NCBI RefSeq assembly: GCF_018687715.1
Contig: NC_056760.1
Location: 38,702,001 to 38,766,000 of the forward strand
Direction: 5' to 3'
Length of the DNA stretch: 64,000 nt
Source: Carya illinoinensis
Taxonomy: Eukaryota > Streptophyta > Magnoliopsida > Fagales > Juglandaceae
Shown here: one piece after another, positions 1 to 11,578 of the stretch
Position numbering within the stretch: position 1 is the first letter of the stretch
How the letters are laid out: each line of letters starts with the position of its first letter
The notes under the pieces: generated by a model
The model's database searches: none
Told to the model about the DNA's origin: nothing
The model's input: only the letters and a program-made list of their open reading frames with translations
Position numbers and translations under genes: made by a program

Positions 1-1200
1 ACACTACAGATTCATCAGTCCGCATCTTTCTTGCTCTTTGGGTTCGGACTGCTTATAAAAATCATGCACTGGTCCTATTTCTACTCTAGAGCTCTATAAC
101 AGAACCCTCGAAATGACGGACGTGATGTTCAACCACTTTTACTTGCCACATTGCGCTAGAACATGTTTTCAATCCCTTCAGTCGATTCATCCAACATGTT
201 TATTGGAGAAGGTTTAGGATTCTGTATGTCCACCCATATTCGCAACTCAGGGAAGGGAAATTAATTGGGGGTGCAATTCTTGCAAAATCAACGACATTCC
301 TGTCCCGAGCGTTCAACTTTTCAACAATAAAATAAAATGGTGAATATTACAAAAGAAAGCACTTGAAGTCTTGAACATTTTCTCTCTCTCTCAAATTAAA
401 AAAAAAAATAACAGTCCGAGGTAAAAGTTCCTATAATAATAATAATAATAATAATGGGCTACCGATTCGAATTTTTTTCAAATAAATGATGTTGGCTTAC
501 TCAATTTTGAGCTGCATAGGTTTGAAATATGCCAAATTCACCTAACTATTTCCAGTGAAAAGTGGAAGGAGAATATTATCATGAAATTAACAAACATTAT
601 ATGTGCTTTGTGCATCATATATATGTTAGGCCATATATGTGATCTCTCAAGAATGTAATCTCCCCAGATGCTTTTATTCTGTACAATCCAAACTTTCAAT
701 AAAGTTTATATTTTTCGCATACGGTATACAGGTACTAGAAATAGTTAAAAAGACGGGCGGAAAAGGGAGGAATAATTGCTTGTCCTAAAAGTTCCTTGCC
801 CAAAAGTTTCTCAATTCGAAACCCAAATTACCCGGTGTATGTTTACGTGAACGAGATAAGATGGACCCAAAATGTGTGGCGATACTTCCACGTGGCGGAC
901 ACAGAACTCATACGGAGAGGAGTGGATCACCCATAACGGAGGAACTGGTCCAAGTGTTGCCGGTAAAACGTACACCAAGCCAAGTTACCGGTTAGGACCA
1001 GTTATAGTTACGAGGATCAAAGTTTAAAAGGTGTTGGGGGGTTTAAACTTGGAGAGGTTGGGTGGTTTTCTGGGGGGTTTTTTTTATGATCAGACAAAAC
1101 CCAGTTTGATAGGTGAGAATTTTATTTTATTTTTCGTTCTGATGGAAAACTTTGATGAATCTGGCAGGTGCTCCTTCGTCAAGTTAGGACCCAGATCATA
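1..1200. other. Intergenic sequence and promoter side of the TRP gene
   Basis: I see no gene here. There is an (AAT)n microsatellite at about 432-455 and AT-rich spacer up to about 720. From about 830 the sequence becomes more GC-balanced and carries CACGTGG at about 889, a G-box-like core. It probably contains the promoter of the gene whose leader starts near 1200-1440. No clear TATA box was identified. Confidence 0.5.
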
Positions 1201-1371
1201 CCTTTAGTTTTTACATTTGTTTTTTGGTCTTCACATTCCACCAATTCATCGTTGTTTTGGGTCATCTATTGTTGCAATACTCTTCTTCTTCCATTTTAAA
1301 GGGAAGATTCATGCTTTACAGCGCGCCCACCAAACCCCCCCCCCCTTCTCTTTCTTTTTCCTTCTTCTTCC

Positions 1372-1380
<9 letters not shown>

Positions 1381-1411
<31 letters not shown>
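1381..1411 (+). repeat. (TC)n microsatellite in the presumed TRP 5' leader
   Basis: This is an uninterrupted TC dinucleotide run after a pyrimidine-rich stretch. It lies where the transcript leader of the downstream gene is expected. CT tracts also occur in the leaders of both GRAS genes in this window. Short open frames across it are repeat artefacts. Confidence 0.8.
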
Positions 1412-1416
<5 letters not shown>

Positions 1417-1908
1417 AGTAATGTGAAAACGTTTAAGATGTCTGATTTCGTCAGAAGTTGTTCCCGTAAGGGTTTAGGGTATCCCAAAACCCGTTTCGGG
1501 AAGAAAATGAAGTATCATTTTCTGCCATTATTTTTTTCTGAAGGTTCTCCCTAGGGTATTTGCTGATGTGTTTTGGCTTTCTTTTTCTTTCTCCCATTTT
1601 TTTTAATATAATTGTTAATGCAGTTTCTGTTTGGATTTACAGAGACTGAGGTATATATGTCCTTGGCTCAGGTGGGCATAAATTGTCCTCGATGATGGGG
1701 TTGCTCGAATACCTATTTAAATGTAAGTCTTTTTGTCTGCTTCCAACGGACCGTGTAAGATATTAATTTTCTTTTGTTTATTGTTCAATCGCTAGCATAA
1801 ATTTTTTATTAGTCCTATTCTATGATGCAGCTCTATCTCTGGTTATTTTTTTTTTCAACTTTGCTTGGATCATCATCCCAAGATGGTGATGATTTGAGCC
1901 ATTTCTTC

Positions 1909-1970
1909 TCTCTCTCTCTCTCTCTCTCTCTTCTTCTTCCTTTCTTCTTCTTCTTCTTCTTCTTCTTTTT

Positions 1971-2008
<38 letters not shown>
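1909..2008 (+). repeat. Pyrimidine tract: (TC)n, (TTC)n and 36-T run
   Basis: A TC run (about 1909-1931) passes into TTC repeats and then an uninterrupted run of about 36 T (1973-2008). It lies in the presumed 5' UTR intron of the TRP gene. The T run is a likely length-polymorphic and error-prone site. Confidence 0.85.
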
Positions 2009-2009
<1 letters not shown>

Positions 2010-2744
2010 TGAATAGGTAAAAAAGGTTTTATTGATCCTTAAAAATAGGCAAAGCCCGTGTGCACATAAATAAAAGAGGTTTATTTCTCTTTTTGTTTCA
2101 AGAGTAAGGCAGCATTTGGCTGCACAAATTTTTTTTTATTGCAAATATTTATTTGCTTGGAACTTGGGAGATTTTTTTAATTCATTGGTGAATGAGGAAT
2201 TTAAATGAAATTTGGATTGAGAACTGGTCCAAGATGTGCAAGATGATATTTGCATCTTGCATCGTTTCCAAGACTATTGGTAAATGTTATCGTGAACCTT
2301 TATAGTACATAGCATTTTTTATCCTGCTCTTTTCTTCATGGATTAGGAGTCCAAATATTTGAGTTCAATTTGTTTCTGAATTAAAAAGTTTCTAGTGATT
2401 AAGCGTTCTCTTTTAATGATTGGGATGCCTTTTTAAGTTTCTTTTATATTTGTTTTCGTTTTGTTGACAGTCAGGCCCTTACTGAAGTAGTCTTGAACCT
2501 TTTGTGTTGATGGGCTGTACTGTTCGTTGCCATTTTCAAAATATTGATGTATTTTGACATAGAAAATGCTTCTAGTACCAATTTTGTTCCCTAGTTACAT
2601 CGTTGAAAAGTTCTTCTAGTTGTTCTCATGTTACTATCTGCATTGTTTTTATATTCAGTGTCTGACAGGCCCTGATGGTGTCTTTTGTTCCACAGAGTCT
2701 CATTCCGGCTGTCTGCAAATCAGAATGCTCTTTATTTTTATCTA

Positions 2745-5700
2745 ATGAGGAGTTTGGAGTACAATTTCACTGGCTTCCAGGTTCCTGTGATTCCTCGAGC
2801 TTCAAGATCAGCAAGGGTAAACAGTTGCTACCATTCCAAGTTGCATATTGACCTATTTTTGCATGGATTTGGTCAGTTTCCTGATTTTATAAACGTTTTT
2901 AATCCCTGGTTTTAGGGTCGGGGATCAATCAGAAAGAAGTGTCGGGGCAATCAGATACGAGCATTTGAAATTTTAGCTAGTGTAGCAGGCAATTTATTGC
3001 AAGAGAGTGAAAGCTCTGTTCCAACCAATGCTGCTTGTGTAAAGGATTCACACCACATTCTGTATTCCAACTCTAAGAGAGAGAGAGGGGTTGAAGGAGA
3101 ATCTTTAGAGAAAGACCCTTGTTGTCAAGGAAATTGCAGTAATAAATCCTTTGCCCATGCTCCAGGTTTGCAAGAACACCATAAAAGCTACAGAGTAAAT
3201 GGGTTTTCCTGTGATCGGGACGATCATATGCTTGAGATTGATTCTACATCAAATACTTATGGCCAGTCAGAGATGATAATCTTTGCTGAGAAATGGGCTA
3301 CCGTGAGTAGCACAAGTAACTGTGGATGTTCCGCAAGCAGTACACTTGGTGATTCCCCTTGCTTTGGGGAACATTTTGAAGACAAAGCAGGATGCATGTT
3401 TGAGGGGAAGTTAGGAGCTGAATCATATAAAAGTAAAGGTAAAAAAGATGGAATTCCATGTGTTATTGGCAGTTCAGAGGATCTGATCAAACTGGACATG
3501 GAACCTCATGCCCAGGTTGGTTCAGAAAGTGATGCAAAGGCATCTCTGTTGAGGGACTGCATAAGTCATGGTCCTTTCCCAAAGCATTGTGATCATGTGA
3601 AAGTAGTTAGTAGAGATGATGACGAAAACTCTGTTGAGTGTACTCAAGCCAGCACGATATCAAAGTTCTCTAGGCCACGGCCACCACCAGATATTGGAGA
3701 AAGGAAAATAAAGAAACTTTCTGCTTCTAGACAGTGGAGACCCCAAAATCTGAAGGGTAGGGGTTTATTTTAGAATTTGTAATTTGCTTAATGTTATATT
3801 ATGCACTGTTAGCATGAAATTTAGGTCTTATGAGACAGTCCATTGAATTCCATGTTGTAATAGGACTTTTTGATGTGAAGTTTATGAGGATGGGAAATCC
3901 ATTTTCGTACATGTCATTTTAGTATACTAGACCAACTTTTTTGTAGTTTAATGACTAACTAACAGTAGTGTTCAATTCTGGGATGACATGCCAGGTGCAA
4001 AAATGAAGCCAATGTATTGCAACGGGACATACTATCATAAAGATGAAAGATCTCAGAATATCTATCCTTTCAAGAAGAGGAAGTTCTATAGTCAAAGCCC
4101 ACTGTGCCCATCTGATGGTGGATTCCACCATGAAGACACAAGCAGTTTTCCCAAAAAGAGAAATTGTGACAACTGTTCTGCAGGTGCAACAATGAACGGA
4201 TGGATGCATTCCTTTAATGCATGGATGCCTGCATTCCTTTTTAATCTCCGTTTATATTTAGGCTTTTGGTATATAGACAGTTTTAACTGAATATTCATGG
4301 CTCTTATATGCAGCAATTGGAGCATCATCCTCAGTAACAGGTCAAGTACATGAGTGCAAGGGTTGTAATGGTAGGTAAGCTTGTCATGTAGTGAACTATA
4401 GGATCTACTCCCACTTACGAGGTTCTTATGCATTTGTATTTGTTATTCAGTGAAGCTCAGCATTAAGTCTTTCAAGGTCCCAGAGCTCTTTATAGAGATT
4501 CCTGCAACTGCAACTGTTGGTTCATTGAAGGTATGCCATATTGCCCAATATCATTGAGATTACTTAATATGCTTCAATATTTTTGTCCTTTTTTTTTTTT
4601 CAAAAGAGGCAAACCAAGGATATGGGCACAAATTCAGTAAGTGCCAAACTACACCCGGAGTTTGAGATGCTTATTTTGGGTTGTGCTTGGGGCTTACACT
4701 TAATGGGGACAAATTTGGGAATCAGTACTTAATATTTTGTGCATTCTTTCTCACTTCATTTTATTTGTCTTCTACATCTCATGTCAGGTATTTTTTGTAG
4801 TAGAATTTGTTGTCAGCACAAGAGGATTAGTGCCTTTGTACGTGTCGATAGACAATGCATTTTCTTTTTTAAAACTTATTGTGGGAAATAAACTGGCTAT
4901 GGATGTTTCATTGAGCTCCAGTTGTTCACGTATTAACATCATTGCATAACAGGATGAAGATTAACATCATCTAACAACAATAACGAGTGTCTTATAGTTG
5001 AACATCTGGTTCTTTTTGTTTAGTTAATATTGCTTGGGGCATTTCCTGTAACACTTGGCATGGAGGCAAAAAAAAAAAAAAAAATCCACGTCGGTGATAT
5101 GTTTCCATTTTATTGTTTTTTAATCTGATTTTTATTCTTTCGTTAGAGGACAGTTATGGAGGCAATGACTGCTGTACTTGGAAATGGACTGCATGTTGGA
5201 ATCCTGCTTCAGGGAAAGATGGTCAGAGACGACAACAAAACCCTACTTCAGACTGGGATCTCTCAAGATCAGAAGCGTCAGAACTTGGGCTTTATATTGG
5301 AGCCCAGACATACCCAAATCACACCACCTGTGTGTACCGAAGATCCTTCTTTGCTATCTGGTGGCACGTCTCATGGGATTTCCAGGTAACAACATCGGAT
5401 GGCTCAACTTTATAAATAACACCATCTTTTGTTGCCCTTTTGCCTCTGGTTTTTATTTTTTTTATTTATATTTTTTTATCATCTTTTATGTTTGTGAATT
5501 AGAGAGTTTATATTGTGTCAATTATTAATTGCCTCCCAGATCTGGAACATATTATGTCTCCCCAGATCCTCTGTTGAATTTGAGCAGTTGTGTTGAAAGC
5601 AACCTCAACAAAGTTCCCTCCCTTGCTGATATTTTAACTGGCAATAACTTGCCAGAGACCCAGGCCTTAGTTGCAGTTCCATCAAGCAGCACAGAGGCAT

Positions 5701-6631
5701 TAGCTGTGGTCCCCTTTCATAGGAAATCGCATTCTGAATATGTACAGCGTCGAATCAGGAGACCTTTCTCTGTTTCAGAAGTAGAAGCATTGGTTCAGGC
5801 AGTTGAGAAACTTGGAACTGGAAGGTTTGTTCATGATTACCCCTGTTGCTTTGTTTCAGAATGTGAGTTGCATCTTATTGAGTTAAGCACTTCATTTGGG
5901 TGGCAGGTGGCGTGATGTTAAATTGCGAGCTTTTGATAGTGCAAATCATCGGACTTACGTGGATTTGAAGGTGAGTGATTCATCTGAGTTTGTAGACTTA
6001 GGTGAGCAGTTCATTGGAAAGTTCCGCCACATCCTGGTGTGTTTTTTTTTGTTTTGTTAATATTGTAGTGGTAAAATGCCCTTTAGGGAGTGTGACCGTG
6101 TTTAACCAGTTGATGATCCTTGCATCTCACCCTCCTCCATCCCTCTTGTCTTCATTCTACCATTTTATATGTGGGTTTCTTTTATTTATCAAAAAAAAAA
6201 TATGTGGGTTTCTTTTACTTTCAGATAGATTATTTTCCTGGTTATTCTTTGTAATATTGTAGCACGTTCTATATGAGATGCCAGGATATTGCCACTTCTG
6301 GGGTTAGTTTTTTGCCATAACCTATCTAATTTTTGCCAAATTTTCTACGGTGGGAGTTGAAACTTAGCTTAGTTGTGCAGTTGTTGAGCTACCTACAAGA
6401 CTTTGATTACATCATTCTATGTTATTGTAAATTTATTGCATATTGTTATGCCAATGATATGTTGGTATAACGATGCAGGATAAATGGAAGACCTTAGTGC
6501 ACACAGCAAGAATCTCCCCTCAGCAGAGGAGGGGAGAGCCTGTTCCACAAGAACTTTTAGACAGGGTGCTAGCTGCCCATGCCTTCTGGTCAAAGCATCA
6601 GACTAGGCAACAGCTCAAAACAGCTTTCTGA
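2745..6631 (+). CDS. Telomere repeat-binding protein (TRP/TRFL family, Myb-type)
   Basis: Plant double-stranded telomere-repeat-binding factor, expected to bind TTTAGGG repeats in the nucleus. I assembled nine coding exons: 2745-2816, 2916-3756, 3995-4183, 4314-4370, 4451-4530, 5147-5385, 5540-5824, 5907-5970 and 6479-6631. All introns are GT..AG and the 1980 nt encode 659 aa, close to the family length. The start gives MRSLEYNFTGFQVPVIPRAS, matching the conserved family N-terminus. A ubiquitin-like region lies at about 387-455 (VKLSIKSFKVPELFIEIPA). The C-terminal Myb-like domain is at about 562-650 (RRPFSVSEVEALVQAVEKLG, then VDLKDKWKTLVHTARISP), with the LKDKWKTL telobox motif split over the last two introns. 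An acceptor just before 2700 suggests one or more upstream leader exons. The region at residues 25-305 is low in known motifs. Function is inferred from family resemblance. Confidence 0.93.
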
Positions 6632-8823
6632 GGGCTTGGCTTCTTGAGAAATACAAAGGAGCGTGTAGAGAAGAAAGGGTAAGGGTTAGATCTCTTGTTA
6701 TTTGTTCATTACTATGTAAAAGATCAATTATATCTCCTTCTCCATACGGCGAAGGGATTTGTCCTCTGTACATGATTTGTTGAAGAAATGCCAACATGCC
6801 TAAGAGAAATGACCAAGTACAGTGTTAATATCTGGGATGTAAAAAGTTCTTGATGTCTTGCTGCAATTGTGTTGTAGATTCTCAAGTGTTGTCGTTCTCT
6901 GTTGTATATAAAATTGTTGATCGCCAGGAATATTATATAGTATTTTAAGTCCATGTCCATGTGAAAGGAGCTGTATTTTCACCGACTTAGTGTGTATGTT
7001 GATGGATGCCTAAGAAAAACAACAAAATTGAAAAAGTAAAGAACTAAAACTCGTGTAAACCGAAGCATAGTCCACTCTTTAGTCTAGTCTAGTCTAGTCT
7101 AGTCTATTTAAAACCATGCATCCACCGTCCACGGTTTCCTCATTCCAGGGAAAAATAGCCTACAGATCGACACAAGGACTCATAATCAAACGACTCCTAG
7201 GATTCCTAGCTAGTCTCTGCAGTCACGTGTAATGATTGTCCTTAGATTTCCAGTTTTCCAGACATGCACGTCCGCGCGTTGAACCTTCTTGTTGCCCCCT
7301 CAGCAAGCTGCTACCTCTTGAGGACCGAGGCATGTTTGTTGAGTTTGCATGTTTGATTGATGGAAATAAAACTCTGGTGCGTGGTAGGTGGTGTAGCCAG
7401 ATTTTCAAACCACGCGATGGAAAATGGGTTCAAGGGTTTTGATTTTTTTTTTTTTTCTCAGCTCAAGGGTTTTGAATTTAGAAAACATCTGTGTCTCATT
7501 TTATTTTATTTTTTATAATTTTATTAAATTTTCATATAAAATATAATAAATAATTTAATTTTTTTAAATCATAATTTAATTTTTTTATTAATTTTAAAAT
7601 AATAATAATATTAAAAAATAATATTTTATTTTAATTTTATTTAAAATTATCTCATTTTATCTCATTATCCAAATAGATAAATGTTTATATAAAATAATTA
7701 ATGAAAAGTCATTTTATCTTTTTAACGAGTTATATTATGTACCAATTTATAGGTTAGAGGTAATGCTTAACAGATTTTACTTTATTTTAACTATTTTTGT
7801 TCGTATATAAGTTCCAATAAAATTCTTAATTTATTTTTGTCACCCAAAATTTGCAAGATTCAAAACTGAGATGCAGTTTTGTGTAGAAAAAATAGTAAGG
7901 TGGGCATTGAAATTATTGTAAAAGATTATGAAAGACATGTCATTGCGACAAAAAGGATAAAGGTCTCGGTTTGGTCAAGACTCTCATACAGCTGAATCAT
8001 ATGGGGCATTTCAAGCAATATAGTTTGCTCTAGAGATTGGTATTAAGAATATTATACTTGAAGGTGATGTCTTAAATGTTGTTAACCACATTAATTAGAG
8101 TGCGGATTCCTACCATTACTCGAAGGCCATCATTACTGCTGCAGATGCACTAACTAAAAGTGCACTAAGTATATCTGAAGATATTGTTGATTTATTATTT
8201 CCCTCCTTGAGCAATGCTACTCATTAAAAATTATTTTATTTATATATAATTATTAATCATTTAAAATAGAGTTATAAAGTAATAATAAAAGAAATGTAAG
8301 TTTATTATTATTTTTTTAGAATTATTATTACATAATTTTTTTAAAAAATAAAAAATTTATTTTAATGACAAATTTCCACTTTTTTTTTAAAAAAAAAAAA
8401 AACGAAATTTGTTGATTTTAAAATTTCATTTTCATTCTCTATTTTTCCCTTTTTAAGAAATTCGAAAATGGAAAACGAGAGTGCTGCTTTTAAAAGTGAA
8501 GGCCACTGTTTGTCTGGCTATCGGTCGTCGTCAAATGAGACAAAATCGTCATTTCGACGTGGAAACGCGTCGTTCACGGAATGCTCGTGGTTCTGTGGAC
8601 TGTGGAGCTAAGACTCCACAGTGCCATTATCTAGAGAAGGACAAGACTCCCAGTCACGTTTTGAGATTTTGACGGGCTATAGCCGGTAATCTATAGACCG
8701 GACTGCAAGTCAACGGCTGTGATCGATGCACTTACCTCGGACTGAGCTCACTTTTACTTTCAGAAATTAAACGAACAATTGATAGGATCATAGGACCTCC
8801 TGCTCTCTTACAGTTGCTCCACT

Positions 8824-8824
<1 letters not shown>
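6632..8824. other. TRP 3' UTR, then intergenic sequence before the first GRAS gene
   Basis: About 300 nt after the TRP stop is probably 3' UTR. A pentanucleotide array (AGTCT repeats) occupies 7081-7106. An AT-rich inverted-repeat element occupies about 7495-7680. The rest is AT-rich spacer with no convincing gene. The region from about 8480 is more GC-balanced and probably belongs to the GRAS promoter. Open frames at 7223-7442 and 8481-8672 have no recognisable domain. Confidence 0.5.
7495..7680 (+). mobile_element. AT-rich MITE, family D (TCTCATnTTATCTCA ends)
   Basis: It has TCTCATTTTATT at one end and ATCTCATTTTATCTCATTAT at the other, around an AT-rich core (AATATAATAAATAATTTAA, then AATAATAATAATATTAAAAA). 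The same core is near 23185-23395 and 26990-27190, and in reverse orientation near 53385-53560. It is probably a non-autonomous DNA transposon. Boundaries are approximate. Confidence 0.6.

Positions 8825-8865
<41 letters not shown>
8825..8865 (+). repeat. (CT)n microsatellite in the leader of the first GRAS gene
   Basis: A CT run of about 41 nt lies just before a conserved TCTAGGGTTTCTCTGAGGTACG block. The second GRAS gene has the equivalent arrangement at 14680-14725, with a shorter CT run. The GAG/GTACG step in both copies looks like the donor of a 5' UTR intron. The tract is therefore probably transcribed. Confidence 0.8.
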
Positions 8866-8869
<4 letters not shown>

Positions 8870-9322
8870 CTAGGGTTTCTCTGAGGTACGCTTTACTCTT
8901 CTGTGCTTCACTGTAAGGGAACTCTAACGCGCCACTTCTCATCTTCTAGGTTTTAGAAGCTGTTCCATTCTCGTATTAAATTTTTCTACAATGCTTTCAA
9001 GCTCAAGTAAGAGTGGCGATTTCTTCTTGGATTTTGATGTATATTCTTTTCTTAATTCTGCAACTTCCATGGTTTGTTTTTGAAATCCGAAAACTTAGAG
9101 TTTGTTGATTTGCTTTTGGAGGTGTTAATGTTTGTTTTAATAGCTTTCTAGGATTGAAGGAAGCGTCTTTAGTTTGGTGGCAACCAGAGGTCATTTGGAA
9201 CAGAACCTCGGGTTTGGTTTTGAAAATCAAATTTATTGAGCTTTCCATTTCGATTCTTGAGGCAGGGTTCTGATTGAGGCTCTGGAAAATAGATGACTTC
9301 TGATTGAGCTTGTGTAAAATAG

Positions 9323-11578
9323 ATGACAATGGATTCACGTGGTAGGGTGTTTTCGGGTTCCACTCATGGAATGGGATTGGTGAATCAATCTTCTTCGGTT
9401 CATTCTAATCAAAACCTTGTTTCTGGACCCAGATTCGAAAATCCCTTTCTAGATCACAAGCCTAGGGGGTTTCATTACCTTCAACCTGATCAGGGACCGA
9501 GTTATATAGCCCCGAGCTTGGATGAGGTCCAGGGGGAGGATTCCCCGGAGGACTGTGACTTTTCCGATGCTGTTTTGGGATTCATAACTCAGATACTAAT
9601 GGAAGAAGGCGTGGAGGACAAGACTTGCATGCTTCAGGATTCTTTGGAACTTCAAGCTGCTGAGAAACCCTTCTATGAGTTGCTTGGGAAAAAATACCCC
9701 CCTTCCCCGCTTCATAGAACAAATGATACCAACGGAAATAGTGAGAGCCCAGATGATGATCGCGATGTATATCACAGTAATTATGCCAGTAGTACTAATA
9801 GTAGTAGCTATTTTGGTGATAATTCCTCGATTCAAAATCACGGAGAATATACTTCCCAATTACAGAACTCGTATAGAAATTCGAATGGTATGATCAGTGG
9901 TGTGGATGGATTTGTAGATTCTCCCAGTAGTACCCTTCAGGTCCCTGATTCAAATAGTGAGAATCATTCCGTTGGTCAATTCAGGAAAGGTGTTGAAGAG
10001 GCTAGTAAGTTTCTTCCCCCTGGAAGTGAGTTTTTTTCAAACTTGGAGGCAAATGAGTTGTTATTACAGAAGCCCAAGGCAGTGAGTAGCAAGGAGGAGG
10101 TCAAGGTGGAGATGAAGGAGGAGGGGGTGTACTCACCAACTGGATCAAGAGGAAAGAAGCATCCTCATGGAGGGGAGGACAATAATACAGAATATGAGAG
10201 GAGTAGTAAGCTAGCCTCTGTGTATATTGAATCAACTCTACGGTCTAAGATGTTTGATATGGTGTTGCTGTGTAGTGTAGGGGAAGGTAAGGCCCAGTTG
10301 AAAGCCCTTCAGAAGACATTGCAGAACGGGAAAAGCAAAAATGTACAGCAAAATGGAATGAGCAAAACTGTGCCTCGGAACAGGCAATCAAAAGGTTCTA
10401 ACAGTGGAAGGAGACGTGGAAAGAAACAAAGAGGCAACAAGGACGTGGTGGATTTGAGAACTCTCCTTATTCATTGTTCCCAAGCTGTTGCAGCTGATGA
10501 CCAGAGGAGTGCAAATGAATTGCTAAAGCAGATCAGGCAGCACTCGTCTCCTTTTGGGGATGGAAATCAAAGATTGGCCCATATCTTTGCTGATGGCCTT
10601 GAGGCACGATTGGCTGGCACTGGTAGTCAGATATATAAAGGTCTAGTTAATAAAAGAACACCTGCTGCTGACGTCTTGAAAGCTTACCATCTATACCTTG
10701 CCGCATGCCCGTTTAGGAAGATTTCCAATTTTATATCAAATAAGACGATAAGAAATGAAGCCGTGGGGGCAACAAGTCTCCATGTCATAGACTTTGGTAT
10801 CCTTTATGGTTTCCAATGGCCCACCCTTATTCAGCGGCTCTCATGGAGACCTGGTGGGCCCCCAAAGCTTCGGATTACTGGAATAGATTTTCCCCAACCT
10901 GGATTTCGGCCATCAGAGCGAGTTGAGGAAACTGGACGTCGCTTGGCAGCTTATGCTGAGAATTTTGATGTGCCATTTGAGTATCATGCCATAGCAAAGA
11001 AATGGGAAACCATTCAAATGGAGGAACTTAAAATTAACAAGGATGAGTTCATTGTTGTAAACTGCTTGTATCGAGGTAAGAACTTGCATGATGAATCCAT
11101 GTCAGTTGACAGTTCAAGAGATATCTTTCTCAATTTGGTGAGGAAGATCAATCCAGATATTTTCGTCCATGGGGTTGTTAATGGTGCATTCAATGCCCCC
11201 TTTTTCGTTACCCGGTTTCGAGAGGCATTGTTTCACTATTCTGCACTGTTCGATATGCTCGAAACTATTGTACCTCATGAGGATCGTGAAAGGATGCTGA
11301 TTGAGAAAGAGATCTTTGGTAGGGAGGCCTTGAATGTCATAGCATGTGAAGGCTGGGAGAGAGTGGAGAGGCCCGAGACATACAAGCAATGGCAAGTCCG
11401 AAACCTAAGGGCTGGGTTTGCCCAGCTGCCTTTTGACCGGGAGCTTGTGAAGATGGCAATGGCTAAGGTGAGCTCCAGCTACCACAAGGATTTCGTCATT
11501 GATGAAGACAGTCGGTGGCTGTTGCAAGGATGGAAGGGGCGAACGACCTATGCCCTTTCTTGTTGGAAACCGGCTTAG
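9323..11578 (+). CDS. GRAS transcription factor, SCL14/SCL33-like (LISCL subfamily), copy 1
   Basis: Nuclear GRAS-domain regulator of 751 aa with a single uninterrupted coding exon. The N-terminal half is acidic, variable and low-complexity, with the LISCL-type blocks DFSDAVLGFITQILMEEGVE and FYELLGKKYPPSP, and a basic stretch (RRRGKKQRGNK) just before the GRAS domain. The GRAS domain covers about 375-751: leucine repeat I (VVDLRTLLIHCSQAVAADDQ), VHIID-type motif LHVIDFGILYGFQWPTLIQ at about 486, leucine repeat II, a PFYRE-type region and a C-terminal SAW block ending WLLQGWKGRTTYALSCWKPA. Relatives act as co-activators with TGA bZIP factors in xenobiotic stress; whether this one does is inference. 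It is the first of a tandem pair; compared with copy 2 it lacks about 20 residues near position 185. Confidence 0.95.
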   Translation: MTMDSRGRVFSGSTHGMGLVNQSSSVHSNQNLVSGPRFENPFLDHKPRGFHYLQPDQGPSYIAPSLDEVQGEDSPEDCDFSDAVLGFITQILMEEGVEDKTCMLQDSLELQAAEKPFYELLGKKYPPSPLHRTNDTNGNSESPDDDRDVYHSNYASSTNSSSYFGDNSSIQNHGEYTSQLQNSYRNSNGMISGVDGFVDSPSSTLQVPDSNSENHSVGQFRKGVEEASKFLPPGSEFFSNLEANELLLQKPKAVSSKEEVKVEMKEEGVYSPTGSRGKKHPHGGEDNNTEYERSSKLASVYIESTLRSKMFDMVLLCSVGEGKAQLKALQKTLQNGKSKNVQQNGMSKTVPRNRQSKGSNSGRRRGKKQRGNKDVVDLRTLLIHCSQAVAADDQRSANELLKQIRQHSSPFGDGNQRLAHIFADGLEARLAGTGSQIYKGLVNKRTPAADVLKAYHLYLAACPFRKISNFISNKTIRNEAVGATSLHVIDFGILYGFQWPTLIQRLSWRPGGPPKLRITGIDFPQPGFRPSERVEETGRRLAAYAENFDVPFEYHAIAKKWETIQMEELKINKDEFIVVNCLYRGKNLHDESMSVDSSRDIFLNLVRKINPDIFVHGVVNGAFNAPFFVTRFREALFHYSALFDMLETIVPHEDRERMLIEKEIFGREALNVIACEGWERVERPETYKQWQVRNLRAGFAQLPFDRELVKMAMAKVSSSYHKDFVIDEDSRWLLQGWKGRTTYALSCWKPA

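Noticed and set aside
1217..1487. Three overlapping open frames rich in Leu-Ser or Arg-Glu
   Set aside because: They are translations of the CT microsatellite and flanking pyrimidine tract, with no domain and no initiation context.
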